Of a stretch of 64,000 nt of DNA, positions 52,566 through 62,975 are shown in pieces; position 1 is the stretch's first letter, and every line of letters starts with the position of its first letter. This DNA is from Idiomarina seosinensis (GTDB taxonomy: Bacteria; Pseudomonadota; Gammaproteobacteria; Enterobacterales; Alteromonadaceae). The stretch covers positions 248,001-312,000 of the forward strand of contig NZ_PIQF01000001.1 of NCBI RefSeq assembly GCF_003987275.1, read 5' to 3'. The translations under genes were made by a program, and so were the position numbers. A model generated the notes under the pieces. That model saw only the letters and a program-made list of their open reading frames with translations. It had not been told where the DNA came from and made no database searches.

Positions 52566-54422
52566 ATGTTAGAGCGGATACGAGAAGGATCGCAGAGTTT
52601 TGGTGCGAAAGCCGTTCTGGTACTGATAATACTGACCTTTGCGTTAGCCGGTGTCGGTAGCTATGTAACTGGTGGAGCCGAATCCACAGTAGCAGAAGTT
52701 AATGGTGCGGAAATCACCCAAACGGAATATGACCGGGCTTATGAAAATGAGCGGAGCCGGATGCAGGAACAGTTTGGTGACATGTTTGATGCTATTAGTT
52801 CTGATCCGGGCTACATGGAAACGGTCCGTCGAAATGTTCTGAATCAGTTAATAGAGCAACAATTACTGTTGCAATATGCACGCGATAACGGCATGCGTAT
52901 TTCGTCAGCTCAGGTGAAACAGGAAATCCGTGATATTCCGGCGTTCCGAACTGCCGGTGAGTTCGATAATGACACATACCTAATGGCGTTGCGTAACGCA
53001 GGCTATACCCCTGAAAGTTTTGCTAATCTGATGCAAGATGATTTGCTTCGCAATCAATTACTGCAGGCATTAGCGGGTAGTGAGTTTGTGCTTGATGCCG
53101 AAGTATTAGCGCTACTGCGATTGCAACAACAAACCCGTTCAGGTGGTTACCTTATCGCTAACAATCAGGACTACGTCGATCAAGTAGAACTGAGCGAAGC
53201 AGATATCGAAAACTACTATCAAAGCAATACTCAGGCGTTTCAATCTCCTGAACGCATTCAAGTGGCGTATGTGGAGTTGTCACAAGCGGACTTAATGTCT
53301 GAGGTTGATATTACTGACGCTGATGTTCGTGAGTTTTACGAGCAACGTCAGAATCAGTATCGAACCGAAGAAGAGCGACGCGTTTCGCATGTACTGGTTG
53401 AGTATTCAACTGAAAATGCGGAACAAAAAGCGCAAGAGGCGTTGGCTAAAATTGAAGCCGGCGAGAGTTTCGCCGAAGTTGCCGAGCAATACTCTGATGA
53501 TACATTCTCCGCTGAAGCAGGCGGTGACTTAGAGTGGGTAGAGCAGGGGATGATGGATGAAGCTTTCGATGATGCAACGTTTGCACTCGAAAATGTCGGT
53601 GATACCACCGGGTTGGTTGAAACCAGTTTTGGCTATCACATCATAAAATTAACCGATCTGCGTGCCGGAACGGTGACACCGTTTGACGAGGTAAAAGACG
53701 AAGTTCGCCAGCAGCTGGTCGAGCAGCAGGTAGAAGACCGTTACTTTAAGCTGCAGCAGCAGTTAGCAGAGATTAGTTTTGAACAGCCGGACACTCTAGA
53801 ACCTGCCGCCGAAGCAATTAATGAGCAAGTTCGTAGAACCGATCTGTTTACGCGTGACCGGGCGCCTACGCCATTGAGCGATGATGTTATTTTGAATAAT
53901 ATCTTTTCCGACGGCTTAATCGATGAGCGCTTGAACAGTGATGTTATCGAAACCTCAGATGACCGCTCACTAGTGGTGCGGGTAATGGAGCATCAACCAC
54001 AGCGAACTAAGGATTTAGCTGAGGTGCGGTCGCAGATTGAACAGCAGCTGCGTACCGAGAAAGCACAACAGTTAGCACTGGAACAAGCTCAGCAGTGGCA
54101 ACAACAGTGGTCCGAACGTCAGGCCGATGCCAAGCTACTGGATAGCGTAACGATGAACAATCAGGAGCACCCCAGAGGCGTTGTCAGGAATCTTTTCCAG
54201 ATGCCACCAATGGCTAGTGACGAGGCAAACCTGAAAGCGGTCGAACTAGCGAATGGTGACGCAGCTGTTATCGCTTTAACAAAAGTGACTGAGGGTAATG
54301 CGGAGTTGGGTGAGCAAGCGCAGCAGGTTCGTAACCAACTGAACAACAGACAAGCCCAAGTGTTACTGCAGGCCTTTATTGATACACTAAAAGAAGATGC
54401 TGAGATAATTCGTAGCAACTAG
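52566..54422 (+). CDS. ppiD: periplasmic folding chaperone / PPIase PpiD
   Basis: N-terminal TM anchor, SurA_N-like region, parvulin domain (RRVSHVLVEYS…GGDLEWVEQGMM…FGYHIIKL). Confidence 0.9.
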   Translation: MLERIREGSQSFGAKAVLVLIILTFALAGVGSYVTGGAESTVAEVNGAEITQTEYDRAYENERSRMQEQFGDMFDAISSDPGYMETVRRNVLNQLIEQQLLLQYARDNGMRISSAQVKQEIRDIPAFRTAGEFDNDTYLMALRNAGYTPESFANLMQDDLLRNQLLQALAGSEFVLDAEVLALLRLQQQTRSGGYLIANNQDYVDQVELSEADIENYYQSNTQAFQSPERIQVAYVELSQADLMSEVDITDADVREFYEQRQNQYRTEEERRVSHVLVEYSTENAEQKAQEALAKIEAGESFAEVAEQYSDDTFSAEAGGDLEWVEQGMMDEAFDDATFALENVGDTTGLVETSFGYHIIKLTDLRAGTVTPFDEVKDEVRQQLVEQQVEDRYFKLQQQLAEISFEQPDTLEPAAEAINEQVRRTDLFTRDRAPTPLSDDVILNNIFSDGLIDERLNSDVIETSDDRSLVVRVMEHQPQRTKDLAEVRSQIEQQLRTEKAQQLALEQAQQWQQQWSERQADAKLLDSVTMNNQEHPRGVVRNLFQMPPMASDEANLKAVELANGDAAVIALTKVTEGNAELGEQAQQVRNQLNNRQAQVLLQAFIDTLKEDAEIIRSN

Positions 54423-54446
54423 TCATCAATAAGTAGCTAAAGATAT

Positions 54447-54475
54447 AAAAAAGCGCCAGGGTAGGCGCTTTTTTT
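54447..54475. terminator. bidirectional terminator between ppiD and batD
   Basis: AAAAAAGCGCC-AGGGTA-GGCGCTTTTTTT. Confidence 0.85.
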
Positions 54476-54506
54476 ATAGGTTACTTTTACTGCTGCTTTC
54501 CACTCG

Positions 54507-56252
54507 CTAGCGTTTATAAAGCTTCGGCAGTGAGCCCGAACGCTTTGCAGGTGATGTGTCATCGAGAGCGTTTCGCAACGATTGGTATAAGGCTTTACCA
54601 CCCACCCATTTCGGTTTAGAAGCACTGAATAAGCTTTGCTGTAAGCCATTTAATTGCTGTTGTAAATCGGTATCAGGCTGATTACCGGCTGCGGTCCACC
54701 GAGCCAGGTCAGTTAGCGATACCAACCGTTTGCCATAGTGCTGTTGTGCCCACTTGCGTAAAAACTCATCGGCTTTGCGCGCGTGATTGTCAGCGCAGGC
54801 CTTTTGGAAATTACGCCATTGCTGACTACCGGTTAAAGACCGCTGTGTCGACTGTTGGCGCTCGATGTGCAGCGGCTTCGGTTTATTTCTGCGCCAGATA
54901 AAGGCCAGATTGCCAATTAATGACAGTAGCAGCAGGACGACTAATATCCAGATTGCCCGTTGACCGGCAAGTTCAGACAAAGATGATGCCGACGCTTTTT
55001 CAGTTTCGTCTGTTGCTGCCTGTTCTGGTGCCTTGGCAGGTTGTGCTGGTTCAGCTTTGGGCTGTTTAGGCTCTGTTTGATCCAGGGTGCTAGCCACCCC
55101 CTCAACGTTGAGAGTGACTGCTTCTGTGCGCGCCGTATCCCGTTGTTGCCGTTTCGTGTTAAACCACGGAATTTCGATGGCAGGCAAAGTCAACTGACCG
55201 GGATTATTGGCAACGATAGCAAAACTCGTTGTTTTTTGCGCAATAGTAACGCCGTTGCGTACGAACTGGTTGGTTTCTTCATTATCCGGATAAACTCGTA
55301 TCGAATCAGAGAAACTAGGTTCAATTTCAGGTAACTGCTCTGGTTTTACGCCCACGGCGGTCAGTTGGTAGGTAACAGTTATGGGCTCTCCCACTTTAAT
55401 TCTTTCGCGATCAGGCGCTAGGCTTTGGGAGATAGTTACTAGCTCACTGGGGAGCCAGTTACCACGCCAGTTATTGGGTATTGGTTTTACCTGCAACTGA
55501 ATTTCTTCACCAATGGTACTGACGGGTTGCGTGTTTGAGAACGAGGAAAAAATAGAACGCTGGCCCTCGGCGTAGACTTCGCCCTCGAATTGCGCCCCCT
55601 CAATAGAAAAATTACCGGACTTGTTGGGTGTTATCTGAAATGTTCTCTGGTAAACCTTATAGCGCCGACCATTGATCATTTCTGAGGACTCTTCGTCCTG
55701 GCCAATTTGGCGGATATCAGCATTGTCCATTTGAGGGGGCATTAGGTTGCCCTTATTTAAGTCAGCAGCCAAATAGAGGCGAACAATATAGGTTAAAGGC
55801 TGTTGTAAAAAGACCTGCTTGCTATCGACGGTCGTTTCAATAAACGCAATTTGCTGAGAGCGGTCGCTGGTATCACTGCCTGCCGCTAAGACCTCCATAT
55901 TGATGGGTTTTGATTGGACATCATTAATGCGGATAGCGGGAATGACGTAGTCGCCAGGTTGCTCGGCAATGAGTACCGTGGTGAATCGAGTTAATTTGCT
56001 CAGTTCACCGTTACGAATAGATGTTTGGCGGCTGACCGATGTTCTGCCGACGATAAAGTCATTCAACAGTCGCTGGGGCTCAAATGCCGAATTGTCGACA
56101 TCATCGTTAAAGGTAACAGTGAGTATAAAGGACTCGTTGGCGATGACCGGGTTTTTGTCCACGGTGGCTTCAATTTCTGTTACTTCAGAACGTACCGAGG
56201 TACTAAACACGAGTCCCAAAAGCAGTATGAGCAGGGCGCTTATCCTCACCAT
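54507..56252 (-). CDS. BatD family protein
   Basis: Signal peptide, oxygen-tolerance BatD repeats, C-terminal TM; operon context. Confidence 0.8.
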   Translation of the reverse strand: MVRISALLILLLGLVFSTSVRSEVTEIEATVDKNPVIANESFILTVTFNDDVDNSAFEPQRLLNDFIVGRTSVSRQTSIRNGELSKLTRFTTVLIAEQPGDYVIPAIRINDVQSKPINMEVLAAGSDTSDRSQQIAFIETTVDSKQVFLQQPLTYIVRLYLAADLNKGNLMPPQMDNADIRQIGQDEESSEMINGRRYKVYQRTFQITPNKSGNFSIEGAQFEGEVYAEGQRSIFSSFSNTQPVSTIGEEIQLQVKPIPNNWRGNWLPSELVTISQSLAPDRERIKVGEPITVTYQLTAVGVKPEQLPEIEPSFSDSIRVYPDNEETNQFVRNGVTIAQKTTSFAIVANNPGQLTLPAIEIPWFNTKRQQRDTARTEAVTLNVEGVASTLDQTEPKQPKAEPAQPAKAPEQAATDETEKASASSLSELAGQRAIWILVVLLLLSLIGNLAFIWRRNKPKPLHIERQQSTQRSLTGSQQWRNFQKACADNHARKADEFLRKWAQQHYGKRLVSLTDLARWTAAGNQPDTDLQQQLNGLQQSLFSASKPKWVGGKALYQSLRNALDDTSPAKRSGSLPKLYKR

Positions 56253-58087
56253 TTTTTCTTTTCTCCTTGCGGTTTAGACGCACGCCGCTGATTACGGCGT
56301 TGGCTCTCTAATAACATTTTATTACGCAGTAAAATACTCGGGTCGTCTGGTATCCGCTTCATCCACTGCTCCAGTTGCTGAGCCTTTTCCGGATCAATAT
56401 CATCATTAAATTGAACTCGTCGATTACGGCGCTGATCTGACTCTGGCTGTTGTTGCCCAGCTTCCGGTTGCTGTTGCTTGCCTTCTTGCTGCTGTTTTTG
56501 ATCCTGTTGTTGCTGCTCGTTATCTTGTTGCTGATCCTGCGACTCATCCTGCTGTTGTTCTTCAGAGTTACCGGACTGAGAGTCTTGCTGTCCCTGGTTA
56601 TTGCCTTGACTCTGTCCTGACTGATCACGACGGTCCTCGCCTTGCTCGCCATCGTCCTGCTGCTCTTGGTTTTGCTCTTGCTGCTCGCCTTGTTGCTGTT
56701 CTTGTTGTTCTAGTAGCTGCTGCATGAGTTCCAGGTTTTGCTGAGCTGCCTGCCAATCGGGTCTTTTATCCAACGCAGTTTGGTACGCGTCTGTGGCCGC
56801 ATCAAATTGCTCGAGTTGAGCCAGTGCATTGCCGCGGTTATACCAACCCTCGGGGCTATCACTTTGCGCAAAACTATCGGCGGCAGCCTGGTAGTCACCA
56901 GCGCGATACTCAGCAGCACCACGTCTCAATGGCTGTTGACTGAGCTCAGCCGCAGTCTGATACTGCTTTTGTTGGTACAACTGTTGAGCTTGTTGCTCGA
57001 CATTCAACCACCATGAAGAAGCGTCGTTGCTAGTCTGCTGCTGAGCGAAGCTGGTTGGGCTGTACAAAGAAAGCGGTAACCAAGTTAGTAGCAGCCATAC
57101 CCCGAGACTACCACCCCGACGCCAACTGAATAGCATTAAAGGCACCAACAATAAGGCCAGGAAAGGACCGTTATCGCGCCACTGATCACCCTGTTGTTGT
57201 TGCTCTGAGTCTTTGCCTTCGCGAGTTAGCGGGGGTTGTGCAATAAAGGCTTTGATATCTTGATTATCGCGACGCACGGTTTGGTAGACTCCTCCCGTTA
57301 GCTCAGCCAAATCTTGTAGCCGGGAAGGCGTTAATTTGGCAATTACAGCCTGATTGAACCGGTCTTTAACTAACTGGCCGTCGGCGTTGCGAATAGGTGC
57401 TCCCTCGGTAGTGCCAATACCCAGCACAGAAACGCGATGGGGCTGTTTGCGTAGATAATTACTTAAGCTATTGAGCTCGCTGCTATCAATGCCGTCTGTT
57501 AACCAGTAAATGTCACCCTCGGCATAACCGGCATTGGAGAGCAGTTCGTCAGCCAGTTTTAGTGCTCGCAGTGGCTCACTGCCCGCCACTGGCATGATGC
57601 CAGGAGATAAAGAAGGTATCAGGTTTAGCAAATTATTATTGTCCGCCGTGAGCGGACTAATAGTAAACGCGTCGCCGGCATAGGCAACCAAGCCCGTGTC
57701 GCCGTCGAGACCCGACTTAACTAGATCCATCGCTTTAAACTGTTGTTGAGTAAGCCGGTCTGGCTCGATATCAGTGGCTAACATTGATGGTGACATATCC
57801 ATTATCACCACTTGTCCGGTTTCTAGTTGATAGACCGGCTGAGGTAGCCGCTCCCAGGTAGGTCCAGCCAGGGCAACCGAACTGACCAACCAAAAAAGGC
57901 CAAGCCGATGTGCTGACCAGCTTGTTTTGCTGCCTGCTGAGTTGACCAATACTTGAGACAAATGTTGGGGTAACCACTGGTGCCAACCCGACTGAGTTTT
58001 TTGCACAACCAATAGTCGCCAATAAAATAAAGCTAAAGGAAGTAGCGCTAATAACCACCATGGGCGGAGAAAATGAAAATCAGCCAT
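56246..58087 (-). CDS. VWA + TPR protein (BatB/BatC-type)
   Basis: VWA MIDAS MDMSPSMLAT, TPR region, Gln/Asp/Glu-rich C-terminal tail. Confidence 0.85.
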   Translation of the reverse strand: MADFHFLRPWWLLALLPLALFYWRLLVVQKTQSGWHQWLPQHLSQVLVNSAGSKTSWSAHRLGLFWLVSSVALAGPTWERLPQPVYQLETGQVVIMDMSPSMLATDIEPDRLTQQQFKAMDLVKSGLDGDTGLVAYAGDAFTISPLTADNNNLLNLIPSLSPGIMPVAGSEPLRALKLADELLSNAGYAEGDIYWLTDGIDSSELNSLSNYLRKQPHRVSVLGIGTTEGAPIRNADGQLVKDRFNQAVIAKLTPSRLQDLAELTGGVYQTVRRDNQDIKAFIAQPPLTREGKDSEQQQQGDQWRDNGPFLALLLVPLMLFSWRRGGSLGVWLLLTWLPLSLYSPTSFAQQQTSNDASSWWLNVEQQAQQLYQQKQYQTAAELSQQPLRRGAAEYRAGDYQAAADSFAQSDSPEGWYNRGNALAQLEQFDAATDAYQTALDKRPDWQAAQQNLELMQQLLEQQEQQQGEQQEQNQEQQDDGEQGEDRRDQSGQSQGNNQGQQDSQSGNSEEQQQDESQDQQQDNEQQQQDQKQQQEGKQQQPEAGQQQPESDQRRNRRVQFNDDIDPEKAQQLEQWMKRIPDDPSILLRNKMLLESQRRNQRRASKPQGEKKKW

Positions 58088-59066
58088 TTCGCTGCCTCCA
58101 GGGACGATAATGGAATAGGGCGATCATCACCATCAGTAGCAACGCTGCTGACAGAGGCCAGAAATAGAGTGCTTGACGAGGCCTAAGTTGCTGAGGCGAA
58201 CCGGCAATAGGTTCCAACTCATCCAGCAGCTGATAAATGTCTTCCAATTCCTGAGTACTGCGGGCACGAAAGTAGCGACCGTCAGTGGTCTCTGCAATAC
58301 GCTGCATTAATGGAACATCTAAATCACGACTTGGATTAACCCGTCGCTGACCAAAAAAGCTATCGACAACCACTTCTTCTGCACCGACTGCAATTGGGTA
58401 AATTCGAACGTCATAGGCGTCAGCTAATTCAAGTGCTTGATCAGGTGTTAAATTACCGGCCGTATTTTGTCCGTCGGTGAGCAGTACCAGTACCCGATTA
58501 GTTTCTTCTTTACCGCGAAAGCGTTTAACCGCAAGTGCGATCGCATCGCCAATAGCTGTACGCTCGCCAACCAAGCCTAACACCGATTCATTAAGCATCT
58601 GCTGGACGGTGTCGCGGTCGTAAGTCATAGGGGTTTGTAAAAAGGCGGTGTCGGCAAACAGAATCAAACCGAGCCGGTCGCCCTCGCGACGACTGATAAA
58701 ATCACCTAATACCGATTTTACCATGGTTAAGCGGTCAACACTTTTACCGTTAAGCTGCATATCAGCGATTTCCATGCTGCCGGATAAGTCGACGGCCAGC
58801 ATAATTTCGCGTCCTTCTGAGCGCACGGGCAATGGTTCACCTAGCCACTGTGGCCGGGCAACGGTACCAATAACTGCCAGCCAGCAAAGTGCGAGGAGCA
58901 ACCACATCAGGGGTTTGGCACGCATGCTTTGCTGAGCATTGTCTAAACCGTTAAGAGCCGGAATTCGGATGGCACTCAGCGGTTGGCTTGTTGCTGGCAG
59001 AAAATAACGTATCAACCAGGGCAACGGTATGAGCAGGAACATCCAGGGCCAGGCGAACTCAAACAT
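58080..59066 (-). CDS. VWA domain protein (BatA-type)
   Basis: MIDAS AVDLSGSMEI, VLLTDGQNTAGN; start chosen at MFEFAWPWMFLL. Confidence 0.87.
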   Translation of the reverse strand: MFEFAWPWMFLLIPLPWLIRYFLPATSQPLSAIRIPALNGLDNAQQSMRAKPLMWLLLALCWLAVIGTVARPQWLGEPLPVRSEGREIMLAVDLSGSMEIADMQLNGKSVDRLTMVKSVLGDFISRREGDRLGLILFADTAFLQTPMTYDRDTVQQMLNESVLGLVGERTAIGDAIALAVKRFRGKEETNRVLVLLTDGQNTAGNLTPDQALELADAYDVRIYPIAVGAEEVVVDSFFGQRRVNPSRDLDVPLMQRIAETTDGRYFRARSTQELEDIYQLLDELEPIAGSPQQLRPRQALYFWPLSAALLLMVMIALFHYRPWRQRNG

Positions 59067-59526
59067 GGCGCTGCTCCTGTTTTGCTTGCTTATGAGCTTG
59101 TCGAATCCAGCTGTCTGCAAGTTGCTGATATTGCTGGATCAGTTCAGTGTTTACCGGTTTATAAAGTAATTCGTTACTGTGCTGCAACAACGACTGAAAC
59201 TGTGGTTGTTGATCAGCACCAAGGAAGCGCAGCCATTGCTCGCCATTTAAAGAGGCAACTGTTTGTCGCGAATAGTAGGCCAACGCCACTTGTTTGCATA
59301 ATAACGTAATATCACTGGCAGACGGGCGCTGTAGCGCGTTTAGATAGCTCAGTGCGATGCGTTGCGGGCGTGTTGACCGATAGTGCCGCCAAACTGCTAT
59401 TGCGGTTAGTAATAGAGCAATAAGCGTGACGACAGCAATAATGATTAACGGCCAGGCAGGAGGCCACCAACTGGCGCTCTGGGGCTCGACTATGTCGTTT
59501 AGTTGTTGCAAAGAAGCTTGCTGCAT
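59059..59526 (-). CDS. DUF4381 domain protein
   Basis: LNDIVEPQSASWWPPAWPLIII N-terminus; operon context. Confidence 0.82.
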   Translation of the reverse strand: MQQASLQQLNDIVEPQSASWWPPAWPLIIIAVVTLIALLLTAIAVWRHYRSTRPQRIALSYLNALQRPSASDITLLCKQVALAYYSRQTVASLNGEQWLRFLGADQQPQFQSLLQHSNELLYKPVNTELIQQYQQLADSWIRQAHKQAKQEQRHV

Positions 59527-59550
59527 TCACTCGGTTCCGTAGTTACTCAG

Positions 59551-60510
59551 TTAGCGTAAATCAGACCATTGTTGCTCTAGGGCTATGGCCGAATTGACAT
59601 AAGTTAATGGCAGCCCATGCTGCTCAAACACGGTCTGCTGATGTTGTTGTCGCGCTTTCGCATGCTGTTGATAACGCTCGCGTTGGCGTCTGTCAGACAA
59701 ATTTAATTGTGCCTGCTGCTCGCCGTCGAAGACTGCTAGTGGTTGTGCCGAGTAGCCTTTCGGTAGCTCTCGCTCCATTGGGTCGTACACCTGGAAGCAA
59801 CGCACAGAATTGCGCCTATTAAGACGCGCCAGGTGCTCCAAAAGTTCCTCATCAAAGCGCTGAAAGTCACTGATAATATTGACTAAGCTACCCGGTTTTA
59901 CGAGTTTCTGCAGCCGCGCTACGGTGTCTTTTAAAGGCATCGTGTGAGGTTTCTGCTGTCGTTGCCAACGGTCAAAGCTGTCTTCATGCACGGTCAATAA
60001 ACTGTGCAGTAAGTGCAGCACTCCAGCTTGCCTTGCTGCCGGTTTATGTTCGCGGTGTTGCCAACCGTTACTGATAATACCGCCGACCCGGTCGCCACGT
60101 TGCTGTGCTTGCCAGGCTAGCGCAGCAAGCAAATGACAAGTCTGCACGGATTTAAACAGCAGCTGGCTACCGAATAGCTGGGTCAGCGCCAGGTCTGCGA
60201 CTAAGAAAACCGGTCGCTCTTTCTCTTCACGGTAAAGTTTGGTGTGGGGTTTACCCGTACGTGCGGTCACCCGCCAATCGATTGAGCGAATGTCATCGCC
60301 GGCCTGATAATGGCGGACTTCATCGAATTCCATACCCCGGCCCCGGGTTTTACTGACTAAGGGTCCGGCCTGGCTTACCGCTGGTAAGTTGCGACTGTGA
60401 CGAGCAAATGCCGGTAACTTCGCACGATAATACATGAGCTCCTGCATTTGCGGCTGAAGCCCGTTACTGTGGAATTTGTTTAACCAGAATTGCGACTGCT
60501 CAGACTGCAT
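59551..60510 (-). CDS. DUF58 domain protein
   Basis: GRGMEFDEVRHYQAGDDIRSIDWRVTARTGKPHTKLYREEKERPV signature. Confidence 0.9.
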   Translation of the reverse strand: MQSEQSQFWLNKFHSNGLQPQMQELMYYRAKLPAFARHSRNLPAVSQAGPLVSKTRGRGMEFDEVRHYQAGDDIRSIDWRVTARTGKPHTKLYREEKERPVFLVADLALTQLFGSQLLFKSVQTCHLLAALAWQAQQRGDRVGGIISNGWQHREHKPAARQAGVLHLLHSLLTVHEDSFDRWQRQQKPHTMPLKDTVARLQKLVKPGSLVNIISDFQRFDEELLEHLARLNRRNSVRCFQVYDPMERELPKGYSAQPLAVFDGEQQAQLNLSDRRQRERYQQHAKARQQHQQTVFEQHGLPLTYVNSAIALEQQWSDLR

Positions 60511-60515
60511 AGTAA

Positions 60516-61472
60516 TTAAGGTGCCGGAACCAGTGAAACAATTTTGTCGATGACCTGATCTTGAGTAACACCGTCGGCCTCGGCTTGGTAACTAATAATA
60601 ATGCGGTGGCGCAAACAGTTGTGCAGCACGCTGTTGATGTCGTCAGGTGTGACGAAGTCACGGCCATCCAGCCAGGCACTTGCCCGCGCACAACGTTCAA
60701 GCGAAATTGTTGCCCGAGGACTGGCGCCATAAGCTATCCAGCTGGAGAGCTCAGCGTCGTAGTTGGCCGGTTGGCGACTGGCAATAATCAGCTGCACTAA
60801 ATAGTTTTCAACGGCTTCGTCCAGATATATCTGCATGACTTGTTGGCGCGCCTGAAATAGCTGTTGTTGAGTCAGTGGGGTTGGCATGGCTGCTTCCCCT
60901 TCCAGTACTTCGCCGCGATTTAAGCGTAGAATTTTTTGCTCTGTTTCAGCGTCGGGGTAACCGAGGCTTAAGTGCATTAAAAACCGATCAAGCTGGGCTT
61001 CTGGTAACGGATAAGTGCCTTCTTGTTCGAGTGGGTTCTGGGTCGCCAGCACCATAAATAATTCGGGTAATGGATAACTGCGCTGACCAACAGTGATTTG
61101 TCGTTCGGCCATTGCTTCTAGCAGAGCGGACTGCACTTTTGCCGGAGCTCGGTTGATTTCGTCCGCGAGAATTAAATTATGAAATAAAGGACCCTGCTGA
61201 AATTCAAAAGTACCAGTTTCGGGGCGATAGATATCGGTACCGGTTAAATCAGCCGGCAATAAGTCAGGAGTAAACTGGACCCGATGAAAGTCGCCTTCGA
61301 TACCCTTAGCCAGGGCCTGAACTGCACGTGTTTTAGCAAGTCCTGGGGGGCCTTCGACCAAAAGGTGGCCGTCGGCAAGTACGGCAATCAGGAGATTACG
61401 GGTAAACTCGGGTTGGCCGAGTACCTGTCGATCCAGAAATTCGTGTAATTGCTTAAAATGTGATGCAGCCAT
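60516..61472 (-). CDS. MoxR family AAA+ ATPase
   Basis: EGPPGLAKTRAVQALA, LADEINRAPAKVQSALLEAMAE. Confidence 0.93.
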   Translation of the reverse strand: MAASHFKQLHEFLDRQVLGQPEFTRNLLIAVLADGHLLVEGPPGLAKTRAVQALAKGIEGDFHRVQFTPDLLPADLTGTDIYRPETGTFEFQQGPLFHNLILADEINRAPAKVQSALLEAMAERQITVGQRSYPLPELFMVLATQNPLEQEGTYPLPEAQLDRFLMHLSLGYPDAETEQKILRLNRGEVLEGEAAMPTPLTQQQLFQARQQVMQIYLDEAVENYLVQLIIASRQPANYDAELSSWIAYGASPRATISLERCARASAWLDGRDFVTPDDINSVLHNCLRHRIIISYQAEADGVTQDQVIDKIVSLVPAP

Positions 61473-61616
61473 GAGACTCCTGTACCTGTTATCTGTTACT
61501 ACCTATGCTATTTTTAAAGCAGTGGTTTTATTGACTATGACACCGATAGTAACACTTTAATCAAAACGATGGTTTTAATCTGCCCTGTAAACCGCTAGAA
61601 TTTGTAACAAAATCTA

Positions 61617-61633
61617 TTGTGGTCAGACCAGTT
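61617..61633. promoter_or_regulatory. FadR-like operator upstream of fadI
   Basis: TTGTGGTCAGACCAGTT versus FadR consensus AACTGGTCNGACCAGTT (perfect TGGTCAGACCA core). Confidence 0.6.
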
Positions 61634-61664
61634 TTGGCCGTCCAATTTAATAGGGAGATAGCAT

Positions 61665-62975
61665 ATGGCAGCAACACAAGCGTTGCGTACCCCAAATGGT
61701 GATCGTATCGCCATTGTGGCTGGTTTGCGAACACCGTTTGCACGTCAGGCGACTGATTTTCACGGTGTGCCCGCGTTAGATCTTGGGAAAATGGTGGTGC
61801 AGGAGTTAATCAACCGCACTGGTATTGAACCGGGGGTGGTGCAACAATTAGTGTTCGGGCAAGTGGTACAAATGCCTGAGGCGCCAAATATCGCTCGCGA
61901 AATTGTACTGGGTACACAATTGCCGGTAGATGTCGATGCCTATAGTGTGACCCGAGCCTGTGCAACCAGCTTCCAAACTACCGTTAATGTGTTAGAAAGT
62001 ATGATGGCGGGTAATATTGAGGTTGGTATCGCTGGCGGCGCCGACTCGTCGTCTGTGCTACCAATTGGTGTTAGTAAACGATTAGCAAGGGCTTTAGTCG
62101 ACTTAAATAAAGCGAAGAGTCTGGGTCAGCGCCTGAGTATTTTACGCCGCTTAGGCTTTAAGGATTTATTGCCAGTACCGCCTGCTGTTGCCGAGTATAG
62201 TACCGGTCTAAGCATGGGTGAAACCGCCGAGCAAATGGCAAAAACTCATAACATTTCGCGCGAAGACCAGGATCAGTTAACCGCTCAGTCTCACCAAAAA
62301 GCGCAACAGGCGTGGGACGCAGGATGGCTAAACGACGAGGTAATGACTGCCTACCCAGAGCCCTATAAAAAGCACATCGACCGCGATAACAATATTCGTG
62401 GCGACAGCTCAATCGAAAAACTATCAAAACTAAAACCGGTGTTTGACCGCAAACATGGCTCGGTTACTGCCGCGAACAGTACGCCGCTGACTGATGGTGC
62501 TTCGGCTGTCATGTTAATGACAGAAAGTCGCGCCAAAGAGCTTGGTTATAAACCGCTCGGCTTTATTCGCAGCTATGCTTTCACTGCTACCGGCGTAGAG
62601 AAAGATATGCTGATGGGACCATCCTATGCGACGCCGTTGGCATTAGAGCGAGCGGGCATGAAGCTGGCCGATCTGGATTTGATTGATATGCACGAAGCCT
62701 TTGCGGCGCAAACGTTAACCAACATGAAAATGTTCGGGAGTAAAGAATTTGCCAAGCAACACTTAAACCGCGAGCAAGCGATTGGTGATATCGACCCTGA
62801 AAAATTTAATGTGTTGGGTGGTTCTATCGCTTATGGTCACCCGTTCGCGGCGACTGGAACGCGGATGATCACACAGATGCTGTATGAACTGCGCCGGCGT
62901 GGTGGCGGTACAGCACTAACAACAGCTTGTGCGGCTGGTGGTTTAGGCGCGGCAATGATTTTGGAGAGTGAATAA
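61665..62975 (+). CDS. fadI: acetyl-CoA acyltransferase FadI
   Basis: [44 protein letters not shown]. Confidence 0.94.
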   Translation: MAATQALRTPNGDRIAIVAGLRTPFARQATDFHGVPALDLGKMVVQELINRTGIEPGVVQQLVFGQVVQMPEAPNIAREIVLGTQLPVDVDAYSVTRACATSFQTTVNVLESMMAGNIEVGIAGGADSSSVLPIGVSKRLARALVDLNKAKSLGQRLSILRRLGFKDLLPVPPAVAEYSTGLSMGETAEQMAKTHNISREDQDQLTAQSHQKAQQAWDAGWLNDEVMTAYPEPYKKHIDRDNNIRGDSSIEKLSKLKPVFDRKHGSVTAANSTPLTDGASAVMLMTESRAKELGYKPLGFIRSYAFTATGVEKDMLMGPSYATPLALERAGMKLADLDLIDMHEAFAAQTLTNMKMFGSKEFAKQHLNREQAIGDIDPEKFNVLGGSIAYGHPFAATGTRMITQMLYELRRRGGGTALTTACAAGGLGAAMILESE

